Assembly: GCA_016125385.1 (NCBI GenBank)
Contig: WGLV01000043.1
Location: 1 to 64,000 of the forward strand
Reading direction: 5' to 3'
DNA length: 64,000 nt
DNA from: a bacterium
GTDB lineage: Bacteria; Hinthialibacterota; Hinthialibacteria; Hinthialibacterales; Hinthialibacteraceae
A program made the position numbers and the translations under genes. This document shows, piece by piece, positions 62,835-64,000 of this stretch; position 1 is the first letter of the stretch, and each line of letters starts with the position of its first letter. Below the pieces are notes generated by a model that had not been told where the DNA came from, searched no databases, and was given only the letters and a program-made list of their open reading frames with translations.

Positions 62835-62870
62835 GGCAAAACCGCTTTCTCCAGAAATACCCATCCTTCT

Positions 62871-63518
62871 TCATTCATCCATCGGCCGATCAGCCGGGGA
62901 GGTGCGCAAGCCGTATTCGCTGGCGCCGGTCTGTTCGACGGTGACCATACGGCGCGGGTCTTCGGGCTCGGTCTCATTGGCGGGCGGCGAAGGCGGCTGA
63001 CACGAAAAGCCCGGCTGGGCGAGCAGTTCCTCGCGCGACACCGGTTTCAGCTCGGGATGAAGACACTTCAGCGCGGTCGCCAGAATCTCAACCGCCTCCC
63101 GGCGGAACGAAGGGTCTTCAAGCGCGCCATGCTCGAACAGGTTGTGACACGCCTCGCGCACCGGCGGAGGAACCTCGCAGCGCTTGAGGTTATCGAGAGT
63201 GAGAAAGCCGCGTTGCAAACACCACAACAGCATGTCGCGGCGATGTTGAATCAGGCCGAGCCAGTCGAACTGGGTGATCAGGATGCTGAGCGAGAGCCCT
63301 TCGCCTTTAAGATGGATGTGCTGATACACGCGCAGCAGCGTATCGAAAAAGTCGCGCTCGCACATGCTTTTTTCCGCGCCGCTGGGATGATAAACCGGAT
63401 AGGCGTCGAGCATGGGGTCCAGCGCGCATGAGAAGCCATGCCCGCAGACGACGCATCGCATCGATCGTTTCTGGTGTTTCAGATATTCGTTGAATTTCAC
63501 ATCTCTTTTTTCAATCAT
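62871..63518 (-). CDS. Hypothetical protein with N-terminal CxxC motif
   Basis: 215 residues from the ATG at 63518 (ATG at 63530 is an alternative). N-terminal RCVVCGHGFSCALDPMLDAYPVYHPSG and SMCERDFFDTL hold several Cys and may form a zinc site. The middle is helical (LLWCLQRGFLTLDNL, CHNLFEHGALEDPSFRREAVEILA), and the C-terminal 50 residues are Pro- and Glu-rich. No family recognised, no membrane segment. Its upstream region holds a 12-bp palindrome (63606-63632). Confidence 0.65.
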   Translation of the reverse strand: MIEKRDVKFNEYLKHQKRSMRCVVCGHGFSCALDPMLDAYPVYHPSGAEKSMCERDFFDTLLRVYQHIHLKGEGLSLSILITQFDWLGLIQHRRDMLLWCLQRGFLTLDNLKRCEVPPPVREACHNLFEHGALEDPSFRREAVEILATALKCLHPELKPVSREELLAQPGFSCQPPSPPANETEPEDPRRMVTVEQTGASEYGLRTSPADRPMDE

Positions 63519-63530
63519 GATAATACCCAT

Positions 63531-63833
63531 CTACCTTATATACTCCTATCCATTAGTATAGCGCATTCCTTACATACTTTCAACACTTTTTAGCACAATA
63601 CCCACAAAACATTGCATATAATGCAATGTTTTTTAACATAAACAATAAAGAAGATTGATTTCATTGCGCTTGCAGCTCTTTTCTCAATTCGATAGCGGAC
63701 GGTATTCAAAACCGTCTGGCGCATGAGTACCCCCCCGGCGACAAGTAAAAATATTGATGCTATGATTTTCCCGCCTCGCGATAGAACAGCAAGCGATGGC
63801 TCCTGCGAACCCTGCGAGGAAAGGATGTTTTTC
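63531..63833. other. AT-rich divergent intergenic region
   Basis: No gene is supported. It holds a perfect palindrome at 63606-63632 and a small hairpin at about 63697-63717 (GGACGGT/ACCGTCT). As the flanking genes diverge, both promoters should be here; TATGAT near 63763 could be a -10 for the plus-strand gene. Confidence 0.5.
63606..63632. repeat. 12-bp perfect inverted repeat, candidate operator
   Basis: AAAACATTGCAT (63606-63617), ATA, ATGCAATGTTTT (63621-63632). It contains TATAAT at 63617-63622, so it may overlap a -10 element. It lies between divergent genes, which favours an operator over a terminator. Confidence 0.5.
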
Positions 63834-64000
63834 ATGAACCGTCTGTATCGGGTCGTGATGGTGATTCTGGCGTGTGGTTTGACGGCGATTGGCGCGGCGA
63901 CCTCCGCGCCGCTCGATCGGGCTGACTACGCACGGTTGATTCAGCGGCAAAGCCGGTCGGTCGGCAATACGCGCATCATCTATCAGGCAGTCGAGTATTA
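63834..64000 (+). CDS. N-terminal part of an exported protein, cut by the window end
   Basis: The ATG at 63834 has a strong purine-rich SD upstream (GAGGAAAGG, about nine bases away). The 55 codons present have no stop. They begin with a signal peptide (MNRLYRVVMVILACGLTAIG, then AATSAP) followed by LDRADYARLIQRQSRSVGN. The gene runs off the right edge. Too little is visible for a family call. Confidence 0.65.
   Translation, partial: MNRLYRVVMVILACGLTAIGAATSAPLDRADYARLIQRQSRSVGNTRIIYQAVEY

Noticed and set aside
63590-63835. Minus-strand open frame of 81 codons
   Set aside because: It is antisense to the start of the exported-protein gene at 63834 and lies in the divergent promoter region.

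Overview
The window is a 64 kb piece of a bacterial chromosome, GC-rich in genes and AT-rich in several leaders. It has Shine-Dalgarno sequences, intrinsic terminators, short overlaps between genes, Tat and Sec signal peptides, lipoboxes and many extracytoplasmic carbohydrate-active proteins. The gene mix is GspG-like pseudopilins, a Tat-exported Gfo/Idh/MocA oxidoreductase, a DUF5107-TPR protein, HEAT-discoidin, GH27, GH78-like and GH38-like proteins, and a soluble PQQ-type sugar dehydrogenase. That suits an uncultured Gram-negative polysaccharide-degrading lineage such as Hydrogenedentota, Sumerlaeota or relatives of the Planctomycetota. This placement is inferred from gene content; there is no rRNA. 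I saw no tRNA, CRISPR array, insertion sequence or prophage.

Layout. 0-2.7 kb: a ZIP-like metal transporter with a striking leader hairpin, then two pseudopilins. 2.8-16.2 kb: a glycan-processing block (DUF5107-TPR, HEAT-discoidin, MocA oxidoreductase, nitrilase-fold amidohydrolase, GH27, GH71/99-like, GH78-like). 16.2-21.5 kb: a translationally coupled operon of two oligopeptide-type ABC permeases and two GT39-like membrane proteins. 21.9-23.8 kb: a nitric-oxide defence module (NsrR-like repressor, truncated globin, 2Fe-2S/FAD reductase). 24.1-25.0 kb: a SprA-like putative metalloprotease. 25.1-28.1 kb: an operon of a secreted protein, a pseudopilin, an exported FmdE-domain protein and a nucleoside hydrolase. 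28.3-32.8 kb: a YtrA-type regulator with an ABC-2 exporter. 33-41 kb: a structured non-coding stretch, a TPR/zinc-ribbon membrane protein, the sugar dehydrogenase, two large secreted propeller-like proteins, a small protein behind a FliA-like promoter and a degenerate PHP-fold protein. 41-48.5 kb: an ECF sigma with a ZAS-FecR regulator, a GerMN protein, an amidase-fold protein lacking zinc ligands and a giant GH38-like protein. 48.7-53.2 kb: pdxA, an MNT-HEPN pair joined to a VanX-like lipoprotein, a GT4 and deoC. 53.3-56.1 kb: gap-pgk-secG. 56.4-64 kb: a FGE-like secreted protein, an aminotransferase, a beta-helix protein, ogt, small CxxC proteins and the start of an exported protein.

The least explained pattern is a shared C-terminal tail. 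Five secreted proteins end in Trp-x-x-Tyr with at most one further residue. One of them overlaps a pseudopilin gene. This could be an undescribed sorting or secretion tag. Other strong leads are the hairpin hiding the ribosome-binding site of the ZIP-like gene, an excellent FliA-like promoter, and several enzyme folds whose catalytic residues have been replaced.
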